Shown here: positions 1 through 7,135 of the stretch, piece after piece
How positions within the stretch are numbered: position 1 is the first letter of the stretch
Layout: every line of letters starts with the position of its first letter
NCBI RefSeq assembly: GCF_000143685.1
Contig: NC_014328.1
Location: forward strand, 4,216,001-4,280,000
DNA length: 64,000 bases
Source: Clostridium ljungdahlii DSM 13528
GTDB taxonomy: Bacteria > Bacillota > Clostridia > Clostridiales > Clostridiaceae
Direction of reading: 5' to 3'
The notes under the pieces: model-generated
The model's input: the letters and a program-made list of their open reading frames with translations, nothing else
Told to the model about the DNA's origin: nothing
Database searches by the model: none
Translations under genes and position numbers: made by a program

Positions 1-260
1 ACGAGCAAATAAATGATATGGTATCTAAAATTGAATCAATGAGTAGTAAAATAAGTAAGGTAATTGAACAAGTAGGACATCTAAATGCATCTTTACAAAA
101 TGTTTCAGCTATAACAGAAGAATCAGCGTCTTCCGCAGAAGAGGTATCCGCATCCATGGAAGAACAGGCTTTAAGTATAACCAAAATGGCAAGTTTGGCA
201 ACTGCATTAAATGACTTATCAATAGAGTTGCAAAAAAATGTTAATTTGTTTAAATATTAA
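1..260 (+). CDS. Methyl-accepting chemotaxis protein, C-terminal end (partial)
   Basis: The reading frame is already open at the window edge and stops at TAA 258-260, so only the last ~85 residues are present. The visible part is a Ser/Ala/Glu-rich helix with the run AITEESASSAEEVSASMEEQ, typical of the methylation-helix 2 and distal signalling region of chemoreceptors (MCPsignal family). A short C-terminal extension follows. Such receptors sense ligands with an N-terminal domain, here off-window, and control CheA-CheW at the membrane. The ligand cannot be inferred. A strong hairpin follows about 105 bp downstream. Confidence 0.85.
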   Translation, partial: EQINDMVSKIESMSSKISKVIEQVGHLNASLQNVSAITEESASSAEEVSASMEEQALSITKMASLATALNDLSIELQKNVNLFKY

Positions 261-365
261 TTAACTCTCACAGAATGAAAGTGAATTCAATTTATTGATA
301 CCTAAGAAAATTTAAATTGGAGATTAAAGGAATACAGATAAAAAACTCTTATAATAGACCAACAG

Positions 366-399
366 AAGTCACGTTGAAGTAATATTCAACGTGACTTTT
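366..399 (+). terminator. Rho-independent terminator after the chemoreceptor
   Basis: A perfect 13-bp stem (AAGTCACGTTGAA at 366-378 pairing with 385-397) encloses a 6-nt loop and is followed by TTTG. It lies about 105 bp past the chemoreceptor stop. No other gene is near, so it most likely ends that transcript. Confidence 0.7.
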
Positions 400-615
400 G
401 TTGAACAGTGGAAGGATTTAGAGTCCAAGGTTGATAATTTAATATTAGGTAATTGCCAAACTCACTGATAAAAATGAATATACAAATAGAGAAAGATGCA
501 AAACGGTACCAAATAAGTATATCAGTGATTGTTAGTAGATGACTTAAGAAAATTCTTAAAAATGGGTATAAGAAATAAGCCCTTGAGTAATTTTGAATTT
601 TTCTAATGTCAGTAT
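400..615. other. Non-coding gap between chemoreceptor terminator and dead transposase
   Basis: No open frame with a ribosome site is visible. The only structure noticed is an 8-bp inverted repeat, CACTGATA at 463-470 with TATCAGTG at 520-527. It may be left over from the insertion sequence whose broken transposase follows. Confidence 0.4.
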
Positions 616-1068
616 CTATGCAATCAGTGGCTTTAGGCTTCGAATATATTCATGCTTGTGTATTTTATTAGCCATGAAAACTGTTATTAACTGAGTTATG
701 CCTGCAAGAAGTAAGTCAGCATGAAGAGTTTTTTCCGGTTTGCAATACAATAAATGTTCAATGTTTTTTTTAACGGCAGAACGAATTTTATAAGTGTAAT
801 TCCATTCTTCGGATGCAAGCTTAGTTTTTAGTGGTATATATGCTTTTTAAACTTTAGCTGCTGTAAAATATATTGATAAATTTCAATACTGTCAAAAGCA
901 ACATCACCTAAAAAGATTTTAGAATTTATTAAAGGATGTTTTTCAAAAAAATCCTTAAGGACAGGTATAAGTGCTTTGGAATCGCCAAGAGATTTATCCT
1001 CATCAGGAGAATTGGATTTTTTCTCAACAACGATATTGGGGGATACGCTTGAAGAAACTATTTATTGT
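616..1068 (-). pseudogene. Degraded IS transposase, C-terminal fragments in two frames
   Basis: Read leftwards, an open stretch from about 1068 gives ...LIPVLKDFFEKHPLINSKIF, LGDVAFDSIEIYQYIL and QQLKFKKHIY. It then breaks near 850 and resumes in another frame with TKLASEEWNYTYKIRSAVKK, NIEHLLYCKPEKTLHADLLL and AGITQLITVFMANKIHKHEY before a stop at 616-618. The aspartate-containing GDVAFDS segment and the conserved-looking tail resemble the C-terminal half of a DDE transposase. The N-terminal half is missing and at least one frameshift is present, so it cannot be functional. The exact IS family was not determined. Confidence 0.6.
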
Positions 1069-1135
1069 AAAAAGAAATATCTCTTATAATGCCGAGACCA
1101 TTTGTTAGAATTCCAAATTTAAAAGCATAACAGAA

Positions 1136-1429
1136 ATGTCCGTTGATATACATTTGTCAAATTTGTTGGGAATCTTTATTATATCTCTATTACTTATTGC
1201 TTCCACTTTCTTTATATTTAACTGCGACAAGCAAAAACGTCGTATATGGTGGCCTTTTCTACCACCTATATTCATTCTTTGTTTTATTGGGATTATGTTA
1301 AGAATACCATTAACAAAAAACTGGATATCAAGCAGTAATGGCAAAATTACAGCAGTTGTATTAGTTATATTTGAGTATATTCTTTTCTTAGTGTTAAGTT
1401 ACTTTGGATCTAAAGGCAAGAAAGAATAG
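1136..1429 (+). CDS. Small hypothetical membrane protein
   Basis: A 97-residue protein of unrecognised family. Three hydrophobic segments are visible, at about residues 9-28, 38-56 and 69-89, joined by short basic loops (CDKQKRR after the first). It ends in a charged tail, GSKGKKE, so it is very likely an integral membrane protein. The ATG at 1136 is the only canonical start after an in-frame stop at 1106. No clear Shine-Dalgarno precedes it, which lowers confidence. A terminator about 100 bp downstream supports a real rightward transcript. It borders a dead transposase, so it could also be a remnant of an accessory gene. Confidence 0.4.
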   Translation: MSVDIHLSNLLGIFIISLLLIASTFFIFNCDKQKRRIWWPFLPPIFILCFIGIMLRIPLTKNWISSSNGKITAVVLVIFEYILFLVLSYFGSKGKKE

Positions 1430-1527
1430 TACTTTTATACAAATGACAAATCTCTATCTAAAAACATTTAACTCATAAAAATTATTTATTATGCTTCAAA
1501 TTCACTAATAAAATCAATTAATACATA

Positions 1528-1558
1528 ATCGTACTGGACAAACCCAGTACGATTTTTT
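1528..1558 (+). terminator. Rho-independent terminator
   Basis: A 10-bp perfect stem (ATCGTACTGG at 1528-1537 with 1544-1553) and a 6-nt loop are followed by TTTTTC. It can end the rightward transcript of the small membrane protein. Confidence 0.75.
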
Positions 1559-1570
1559 CATAATATCAAC

Positions 1571-1693
1571 CTACCGAATGGCGATATATAAATAACAATG
1601 TGCCTTTCCATCTTTCGTATATTCACTTGGAACGGTACTCTCATAATCTTTAGTAAAAACTCTCTTTATATCTTCAGATTTTTGTTCAATTAC
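1571..1693 (-). pseudogene. Possible C-terminal remnant of an unidentified gene
   Basis: Immediately after the DUF2889 gene, and on the same strand, an open frame of about 40 codons reads IEQKSEDIKRVFTKDYESTV then PSEYTKDGKAHCYLYIAIR and stops. It has no ATG, GTG or TTG at its start and no ribosome site. It may be the tail of a lost gene or a chance frame. The family is not recognised. Confidence 0.2.
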
Positions 1694-2135
1694 TCATTAT
1701 TGTATGAGCTACACATGCCTTAGGGAGTTTTTCTTTGCAATAATCCCACCATTTCTTTTCTGTCATATTTCCTATTTTAATTTGATGTGGAAAATAATTA
1801 TAGATTACCCCGGGCACAGAAGTTCCAAGAAGCATTCTAACATTGCCGCACCCCATTTCACTAGAAAACAATTCATCACATTTAGAGCGAAATTCTGAAA
1901 TAACATTAACACCTATTAATTCTTTTATTTTATCCTTAATTAAAATACACTCCCTCATTGGATAACGTAATAATTCTACCCTGGCATCCAATATAATCAT
2001 ATCTGGCACAGATACATCTACTATTACTTGAATATCATGTTGATGATCCATTAGATGTGAGGTAGTTCTCCAAATATTATCCTCCACTTCATAATAGTTT
2101 ACTTCAAAATTTCTTGAATAAAGACTCTTTTCCAT
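1686..2135 (-). CDS. DUF2889 domain protein
   Basis: This 149-residue protein resembles the DUF2889 family. It has an N-terminal EVEDNIWRTTSHLMDHQHD strand region, a central VPDMIILDARVELLRYPM segment, and a Cys/Gly-rich EMGCGNVRMLL motif near residue 95 that matches the family's usual G-C-x-H/N-x-x-x-L-L ending. The biochemical role of the family is unknown. A GGAGGTATATTT ribosome site sets the start. A copy of the putative PadR operator lies just upstream (2158-2167), so the gene is probably controlled by the adjacent PadR regulator, which is transcribed in the same direction 56 bp upstream. Confidence 0.7.
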   Translation of the reverse strand: MEKSLYSRNFEVNYYEVEDNIWRTTSHLMDHQHDIQVIVDVSVPDMIILDARVELLRYPMRECILIKDKIKELIGVNVISEFRSKCDELFSSEMGCGNVRMLLGTSVPGVIYNYFPHQIKIGNMTEKKWWDYCKEKLPKACVAHTIMSN

Positions 2136-2157
2136 AAATATACCTCCATAGTTATAC

Positions 2158-2167
2158 TCAGTACTGA
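2158..2167. promoter_or_regulatory. Putative PadR operator, copy 1
   Basis: The perfect 10-bp palindrome TCAGTACTGA sits inside TATACTCAGTACTGACTATA. It lies 23 bp upstream of the DUF2889 start. Almost the same ~22-nt sequence recurs upstream of padR, which suggests both genes share a regulator. Confidence 0.5.
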
Positions 2168-2174
2168 CTATAAT

Positions 2175-2212
2175 AACATTGAAGGAACTCTTAAGAGAGT
2201 TCCTTCAATGTT
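2175..2212 (-). terminator. Long hairpin spanning the padR stop codon
   Basis: A perfect 17-bp inverted repeat (AACATTGAAGGAACTCT at 2175-2191 with 2196-2212) has a 4-nt loop and contains the padR stop codon at 2191-2193. Only a weak T-tract (GTTATTATAG) follows on the minus strand. It may act as an attenuating terminator, mRNA stabiliser or partial insulator between padR and the DUF2889 gene. Confidence 0.5.
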
Positions 2213-2721
2213 TCATTTATCCATTTTAATTCAGTTTCTAAATGATATATATGATGATTAAATATGCTAATACAGTAAATTCTGTAATCAGGTAACAATT
2301 TGCTTACTGTATTATCCTTATTTCTAGCTAATTCTTTCAGCTTATTTTCTATATACTCTTTTTGTATATTTAAATTTTTAATAACAGTATCTTTATCAGC
2401 AAAGTCAGAAAAATATAATACTCCATCAAAATCAAATTCTACACTATAATTTTTAGCTAAAATTTTATTAAGCAAAGAATTAAAATAAGCAATTCCTAAA
2501 TCAGTAATAGAATATACTGTTTTTTCAGGCCTATTGCCATCCTTTTCGATAACAGAATTTATATAACCTTTTTCAGCAAGTTTATCTAAATGATAATAAA
2601 TTGTAGGAAGTTTGATTTTAGCAAAGGCTGCTATGTTATCTGATACTATTTGTTTTATACTATATCCATGTTGAGGACCATATCTCATAAGAATCCCTAG
2701 AATATATAATTGTACTTTCAT
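2191..2721 (-). CDS. PadR-family transcriptional regulator
   Basis: A winged-helix repressor of about 176 residues. The N-terminal PadR domain shows ILGILMRYGPQHGYSIKQIV and LPTIYYHLDKLAEKGYI, the recognition-helix and wing layout typical of the family. A C-terminal helical dimerisation region of about 90 residues follows (IQKEYIENKLKELA, HHIYHLETELKWINETL), as in the longer Vir/AphA-type PadR proteins. The start is placed at the ATG at 2721, five bases after an AAGGGGA ribosome site; an earlier in-frame start has none. A consensus promoter and an operator-like palindrome lie directly upstream, which implies autoregulation. PadR proteins are usually ligand-released repressors. The ligand here is unknown. 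Confidence 0.85.
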   Translation of the reverse strand: MKVQLYILGILMRYGPQHGYSIKQIVSDNIAAFAKIKLPTIYYHLDKLAEKGYINSVIEKDGNRPEKTVYSITDLGIAYFNSLLNKILAKNYSVEFDFDGVLYFSDFADKDTVIKNLNIQKEYIENKLKELARNKDNTVSKLLPDYRIYCISIFNHHIYHLETELKWINETLKELS

Positions 2722-2738
2722 TTGTAATCCCCTTATAC

Positions 2739-2748
2739 TCAGCACTGA
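2739..2748. promoter_or_regulatory. Putative PadR operator, copy 2
   Basis: TCAGCACTGA lies within TATACTCAGCACTGACTATA, one base different from the copy at 2158. It sits between the padR -10 box (2754-2759) and its ribosome site, so a bound repressor would block transcription start. Confidence 0.55.
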
Positions 2749-2753
2749 CTATA

Positions 2754-2781
2754 ATTATATCATATTTTGGGGTAGTGTCAA
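2754..2781 (-). promoter_or_regulatory. SigmaA promoter of padR
   Basis: On the minus strand TTGACA (2781-2776) is followed after 16 bp by TATAAT (2759-2754). Both boxes are perfect consensus. The operator-like palindrome begins 6 bp downstream of the -10 box. Confidence 0.75.
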
Positions 2782-2873
2782 CAATATGTACAAATTATGT
2801 AATTAATCTAGCATAAAAATCAGCTTTTTTCTAAAATGACATGGCATAACATTATTATTTATTAATTCACAAG

Positions 2874-2902
2874 TTATACACAAATTATCCACATTATCCA
2901 CA
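2874..2902 (+). other. Cluster of three DnaA boxes
   Basis: TTATACACA (2874-2882), TTATCCACA (2885-2893) and TTATCCACA (2894-2902) lie in the same orientation with gaps of 2 and 0 bp. The last two are the perfect strong DnaA box. The cluster sits in the intergenic space between padR and the Dus gene. No dnaA, dnaN or AT-rich unwinding signature accompanies it, so it reads as a DnaA regulatory or titration site rather than oriC. Confidence 0.55.
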
Positions 2903-2996
2903 CAATATCCTACCTATGTGCAATAATTTTAGTTGAGTCAGTTCCCTATGGGAGATTTAGCTTAATAGCTGTTTCAATAGCTGCAGGAAACTAGAT

Positions 2997-3026
2997 TTGA
3001 AATAGTAAGTGACAATAAAGTATAAT
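2997..3026 (+). promoter_or_regulatory. Probable promoter of the Dus gene
   Basis: TTGAAA (2997-3002) and TATAAT (3021-3026) are separated by 18 bp and lie 62 bp upstream of the Dus start. Confidence 0.5.
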
Positions 3027-3087
3027 ACTTGTTATGAGCATATGAATGTGATAATAACACTACTTAAATAAAGGAGCTTTTAAACAT

Positions 3088-4029
3088 ATGAATTTTTACT
3101 TTGCACCTATGGAAGGTTTGACTGGATACATTTATAGAAATGCCCATAATGCCTTTTTTAATAAAATAGATAAATACTTTTCACCTTTTATTTTTGCAAA
3201 TCAAAGTGATAAGTTTAAAACAAAAGAATTAAATGATATTTTACCTGAAAACAATCAAGGTATAGTTTTGATTCCACAATTACTAACAAATAATGCAAAA
3301 GACTTCATACATACTTCAAAGAAAATAAAGCAAATGGGATATACTGAAGTCAATTTAAATTTAGGATGCCCTTCTGGAACTGTAGTTTCAAAAAATAGAG
3401 GATCTGGATTCCTTTCAAAAACAAAAGAACTTGATGCATTTTTAGATGAAATTTTTTCAGAGGCTGCAACAAAAATCTCAGTAAAAACTAGAATAGGAAA
3501 AGACAGTCCAGAAGAATTTTATAATTTGATTGAGATATTTAACAAATATCCTATAGAAGAACTTATCATTCATCCTAGGATTCAAAAAGACTTTTATAAA
3601 AATAAGCCTAATCTTAAGGTTTTTAAAGACGCCCTATCTTTAAGTAAAAATCCTATTTGCTATAATGGTGATATTTTTTCAGTCAAAGATTACAAGAAAT
3701 TTACCACTAATTTTCATAGCGTAGAAACTCTAATGCTTGGTAGAGGATTATTAATCAATCCCGGATTGATTAATGATATTAAAAATAATACTAAACTAGA
3801 TAAAAAATTACTAAAAAATTTTCATGACAAGATTTATGAAGATTATAAAAAAGTACTTTTTGGAGATAGAAATGTCTTGTTTAGAATGAAAGAATTATGG
3901 TCTTATATGATTCAGATATTTTCTAATAATACAAAATATGCAAAAAAAATTAAGAAATCAGAAAAATTATATGATTATGATGCGGCGGTTTTAAGCCTAT
4001 TCAGAGAACAGACTATTTTAGAAAATTAA
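3088..4029 (+). CDS. tRNA-dihydrouridine synthase family protein
   Basis: A 313-residue FMN-dependent Dus enzyme, which reduces uridine to dihydrouridine in the tRNA D-loop using NAD(P)H. The order of motifs is standard: FYFAPMEGLTGYIYR at the N-terminus (phosphate/FMN-binding strand), VNLNLGCPSGTVVSKNRGSGFL around residue 93 with the catalytic Cys, SVKTRIG, a substrate-side IIHPR, and LMLGRGLLINP near residue 215. The active-site GCP(S/A) is intact. Length is normal. An AAAGGAGC ribosome site 9 bp upstream fixes the start. It appears to be transcribed alone, with a hairpin about 125 bp downstream. Which Dus subclass it belongs to, and so which uridine it modifies, cannot be told. Confidence 0.9.
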   Translation: MNFYFAPMEGLTGYIYRNAHNAFFNKIDKYFSPFIFANQSDKFKTKELNDILPENNQGIVLIPQLLTNNAKDFIHTSKKIKQMGYTEVNLNLGCPSGTVVSKNRGSGFLSKTKELDAFLDEIFSEAATKISVKTRIGKDSPEEFYNLIEIFNKYPIEELIIHPRIQKDFYKNKPNLKVFKDALSLSKNPICYNGDIFSVKDYKKFTTNFHSVETLMLGRGLLINPGLINDIKNNTKLDKKLLKNFHDKIYEDYKKVLFGDRNVLFRMKELWSYMIQIFSNNTKYAKKIKKSEKLYDYDAAVLSLFREQTILEN

Positions 4030-4097
4030 TAAAATCAAATTTATCTATTACATTTTTAATTTCGTTTAGACTTTATATGCACGGGCATACTAATTTC

Positions 4098-4127
4098 ATC
4101 AGGTGATTCTTAGACTCAGGTAGAGTT
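4098..4127 (+). repeat. Dispersed 30-nt sequence, copy A
   Basis: This stretch (starting ATCAGGTGATTCTTAG) matches 24 of 30 bases with the minus strand of 62092-62121, and all six differences are transitions. It lies in the 190-bp gap after the Dus gene. Neither copy has a recognisable coding function. Confidence 0.35.
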
Positions 4128-4153
4128 TGCTTAAGATGATCGGAGTATTACAG

Positions 4154-4186
4154 ATGGTATTTCTCAAACTAAATACCATATTTTGC
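4154..4186 (+). terminator. Rho-independent terminator after the Dus gene
   Basis: ATGGTATTT (4154-4162) pairs with AAATACCAT (4171-4179) around an 8-nt loop. It is followed by ATTTTGCTT. Confidence 0.55.
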
Positions 4187-4218
4187 TTCTTAATATTAGT
4201 TTATAGGTAGGTGATTAA

Positions 4219-4803
4219 ATGCTAAGTGATAAACCAATCAATTCTTTCTTAGAAAATATAGCTTCTAAACCATTAACTCCAGCTGCAGGAAGCATAGCTG
4301 CCTTGAGTGCAGCTTCTGCAGCAGCATTAACTGAAATGGCTGCTAACCTTACCTCAAAAAAGCCTAAATATCATGATATTTCAGCTAAAATGAAAGAAAT
4401 AGCTGAGGAATGTTCTTCCTATAGGGAGATTTTTCTTAATGATATTGATAAAGATACAAAAGCCTTTAAAAAAGTAATAGATTTATATTTAATGCCGTTA
4501 AATACAGAATCTGAAAAAGAAATTCAACAAAAGGAATTACAAAATAGTTTTAAAACAGCTATAGAAATACCTCTAAGTATGGCCAATAATATTGTAGAGT
4601 TAATTTATGCTATAAGATTTGTTAATAAACATGGGTGTAAAACATCAGCATCAGATGTAAAGCAAGCTTATATTCTGGCAGAATCTGCAGTCCGTTCATC
4701 AATTTTTCTTATAAAATCAAATCTTGTCTTTGTCCACGATGAGGATTTTCAAACCTATATTTCAAAAAAAATTGATGAATTAGAGGCAAACTTAGAAATG
4801 TAA
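4219..4803 (+). CDS. Cyclodeaminase/cyclohydrolase (FTCD-C) family protein
   Basis: A 194-residue all-helical protein of the formiminotransferase-cyclodeaminase C-terminal family, which includes methenyltetrahydrofolate cyclohydrolase FchA. The family's N-terminal signature is recognisable as LTPAAGSIAALSAASAAALTE then MAANLT. However, the usual glycine-rich loop (P-x-P-G-G-G-S) is shortened to PAAGS, so folate handling may be altered. The C-terminal half (ASDVKQAYILAESAVRSSIF) aligns with the family's second helical repeat. Starting from TAGGTAGGTGATTAA-ATG, the ribosome site is good. It is not next to other folate genes. The role could be one-carbon metabolism, but this paralogue's activity is uncertain. 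Confidence 0.75.
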   Translation: MLSDKPINSFLENIASKPLTPAAGSIAALSAASAAALTEMAANLTSKKPKYHDISAKMKEIAEECSSYREIFLNDIDKDTKAFKKVIDLYLMPLNTESEKEIQQKELQNSFKTAIEIPLSMANNIVELIYAIRFVNKHGCKTSASDVKQAYILAESAVRSSIFLIKSNLVFVHDEDFQTYISKKIDELEANLEM

Positions 4804-4870
4804 TAAATAATATATTTATTATGTATTAACTCAATTTTCACAGTTTAATAATATTGCGAATCAATTTAGT

Positions 4871-5062
4871 TGACAATTGAAAATTGACAGTGGACAGTGA
4901 AGGTGAATTTTTTTCCGTTACACTACAAAAAATCTTTAATTAAATTTTTCAAAGCTCATTTTGCTAAAGCAAAACATAGCTGAGTTGATTCATATAAATT
5001 TAAAGATTTTTTCCGATAGCTAAAAATCTTCCTTCACTGTCAATTGTCCACTATCAGCTTTC
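4871..5062. repeat. Imperfect palindromic intergenic element
   Basis: The gap between the FTCD-C gene and the penicillin-binding protein gene is largely filled by a nested inverted repeat. The outer arms share GGACAGTGAAGG (4892-4903) and CCTTCACTGTC (5031-5041), with related blocks (GACAATTGAAAATTGAC on the left, CAATTGTCCACTATCAG on the right). The inner arms share AAATCTTTAA and TTAAAGATTT. It has the look of a non-coding mobile repeat of the small palindromic kind common in clostridial spacers. No open frame is evident. Confidence 0.5.
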
Positions 5063-5067
5063 AACTC

Positions 5068-5092
5068 AAAAACTTTGTTTCACAAAGTTTTT
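5068..5092 (-). terminator. Terminator of the penicillin-binding protein gene
   Basis: AAAAACTTTG (5068-5077) pairs with CAAAGTTTTT (5083-5092) around a 5-nt loop. Read leftwards the hairpin ends in a T-run and lies 40 bp past the stop of the leftward gene. Confidence 0.65.
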
Positions 5093-5131
5093 ATATTAAG
5101 TCAAGATTTCATATGTGCGAAAGTTGAGCTA

Positions 5132-6946
5132 TTAATTTAACACACTTTTCTCACCTTTAATACCAATATAATTAAATATCTCTTGAAACAAAGTTTTTGC
5201 CACAGGTGCTGAAACATCTGAAGCATAATAATTTGATCCACTAGGTTCATCCACACTTACAAGCAAAGTTATTTTAGGGTTCTCCTCAGGAGCCATACCG
5301 GCAAAGGAAGACATGTATTTTCCCACTGCATAACCTCCTGTTTTAGGATCAGCTACTTGAGCCGTGCCAGTTTTACCTGCAATATCTAATCCCTGTAAAA
5401 AGGCATTTTGTCCTACCCCTGAAGTAACTACTTTAGTTAAATCATCTCTTAACTCAGATGCTAATTTAGCATCATACACAGTTTTTTTACCATAATTACT
5501 ATATTTTTTATCTACAACTTCATTATTTGTATCATCAATATGTGCAATACTTTTCATAACATGCGGTCTTATCCATGTTCCTCCATTTGCTATTGAATTA
5601 AAAGCAGCCATGTATTGAACTTGATTGACTGCAACTCCTTGTCCAAAAGCAAGCTCAGATAAATCAAATCTATTAATTTGATCAGGACTTCTCAAAATAC
5701 CCGCTGATTCTCCAGGCAAATCTATTCCTGTTTTTTGACCAAACCCCATTTTTTGCGCAGTAGCAACAAGCTTGTCTTTACCTAGTTTATTTCCTAACTC
5801 TGCAAAACCTACATTACAGGAATTTTTTATTATATCCACAAAACTTTCGCTGCCATGCCCATTTAAATTCCAGCAGTGGATAGGACTTTTATCAATTGTT
5901 ATGCTTCCATCACATATATAGGTATCATTCAATCCAATATTGTTTTCTAAAGCACTTGCTGCAGTAACAACTTTAAATATAGACCCTGGTTCAAAATTAT
6001 CTTGAATAGAAGGATTTTTCCAAAGCATTTCAGCATCTTTAGAATTTTTGGCTATACTTGCTGCGTTGTTAAGATCTACACTAGGCTTATTTGCCATTGC
6101 TAATATTTCTCCATTTTGAGGATTCATAACTAAAATATTAACTGCTTTCGCATTATTATCTTCTAAAGCTTTTTGAGCTGCTTGTTCAGCATATTGTTGA
6201 ATAACTGAATCTATTGTTAAAATAACATTTTTACCATCTACTGGCGGAGTATATTTTTCAGATTCATAAGGTAATTGATTATTTTTTGCATCTTTTTCAT
6301 AAGTCATACTGCCAGGCGTACCCGAAAGTTCTTTATCATAGCTCATTTCTGCTCCAGAAATTCCATCACCTTCAGGATTCACCAATCCTAAAATACTTGT
6401 CATAAAATTTCCATTTACATAATACCTTTTAGTATCTGGTGAAATAATAATTCCTTTAATATTTAACGCTTTAACCTGGGTCATTACAGGTTTCTCAATC
6501 TGCCTTTTCAATAAAGCTGAATTAGCAGGCAATCCATTAGGTAGTGTTGTACTTAATACTTTTATAATATCGCCAGATTTCATATTAAGTATGGGAGACA
6601 ATTTATCAGCTAATTGAGAAAAAGACATTTTTCTCTCACTTAAAGTTTGTCTTAATGTTTTTAAATCCAAGTCAACTCTATAGATACTTTCATTTACTGC
6701 CAATTCATTAGAATTTCTATCTAGGATTTCTCCTCTTTTAGCACTAATTGGTATTGTAGTTGTTTGTTGCTCTATAGCCATTGATTTATATTCAGAACCC
6801 TTTGCTACCATTAAATACCCTAACCTTCCAACTAGTCCTAAAAATACAATAATCAATAGTATACCAGCAAATATAAATTTATTTTTTTTAACAAATTTTT
6901 TTGTTTTCATCCTTCGCCTCTTTAGTCTTTCAGGCAATTTTCCCAT
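5132..6946 (-). CDS. Class B penicillin-binding protein (FtsI/SpoVD-like transpeptidase)
   Basis: A 604-residue peptidoglycan DD-transpeptidase. A basic cytoplasmic start is followed by one membrane segment (FIFAGILLIIVFLGLVGRLG). Next comes an N-terminal dimerisation domain with the RGEILDRNSNELA motif, then the transpeptidase domain. Its catalytic motifs are all present: S-x-x-K in PGSIFKVV (about residue 322), S-x-N in KNSCNVG, and KTG in IAGKTGTAQVA. It lacks the C-terminal PASTA domain found in B. subtilis SpoVD, so it could be either the division (FtsI) or the sporulation (SpoVD) enzyme. It stands alone rather than in a dcw cluster, which slightly favours a sporulation or accessory role. 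Its terminator lies just downstream. Confidence 0.9.
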   Translation of the reverse strand: MGKLPERLKRRRMKTKKFVKKNKFIFAGILLIIVFLGLVGRLGYLMVAKGSEYKSMAIEQQTTTIPISAKRGEILDRNSNELAVNESIYRVDLDLKTLRQTLSERKMSFSQLADKLSPILNMKSGDIIKVLSTTLPNGLPANSALLKRQIEKPVMTQVKALNIKGIIISPDTKRYYVNGNFMTSILGLVNPEGDGISGAEMSYDKELSGTPGSMTYEKDAKNNQLPYESEKYTPPVDGKNVILTIDSVIQQYAEQAAQKALEDNNAKAVNILVMNPQNGEILAMANKPSVDLNNAASIAKNSKDAEMLWKNPSIQDNFEPGSIFKVVTAASALENNIGLNDTYICDGSITIDKSPIHCWNLNGHGSESFVDIIKNSCNVGFAELGNKLGKDKLVATAQKMGFGQKTGIDLPGESAGILRSPDQINRFDLSELAFGQGVAVNQVQYMAAFNSIANGGTWIRPHVMKSIAHIDDTNNEVVDKKYSNYGKKTVYDAKLASELRDDLTKVVTSGVGQNAFLQGLDIAGKTGTAQVADPKTGGYAVGKYMSSFAGMAPEENPKITLLVSVDEPSGSNYYASDVSAPVAKTLFQEIFNYIGIKGEKSVLN

Positions 6947-7135
6947 TTAACTAATCGCCATTTTATAATATTATTTCTTATATGCTATATAGATTATTAT
7001 ATTAAAAGCTATAATCATATTCAACTATAAGTAATCATGATAATCAAGTTTATTACATAATTGTTTGTGAACTAGATAAATTGCAAAATGCAATGGTATA
7101 ATTTATTAGTAAAAGGATATGAAGGAGAATTTTCA

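Noticed and set aside
2874-2902. Chromosome origin (oriC) because of the DnaA boxes
   Set aside because: No dnaA, dnaN, rpmH or AT-rich 13-mers nearby, and only three boxes. A regulatory or titration cluster is more likely.
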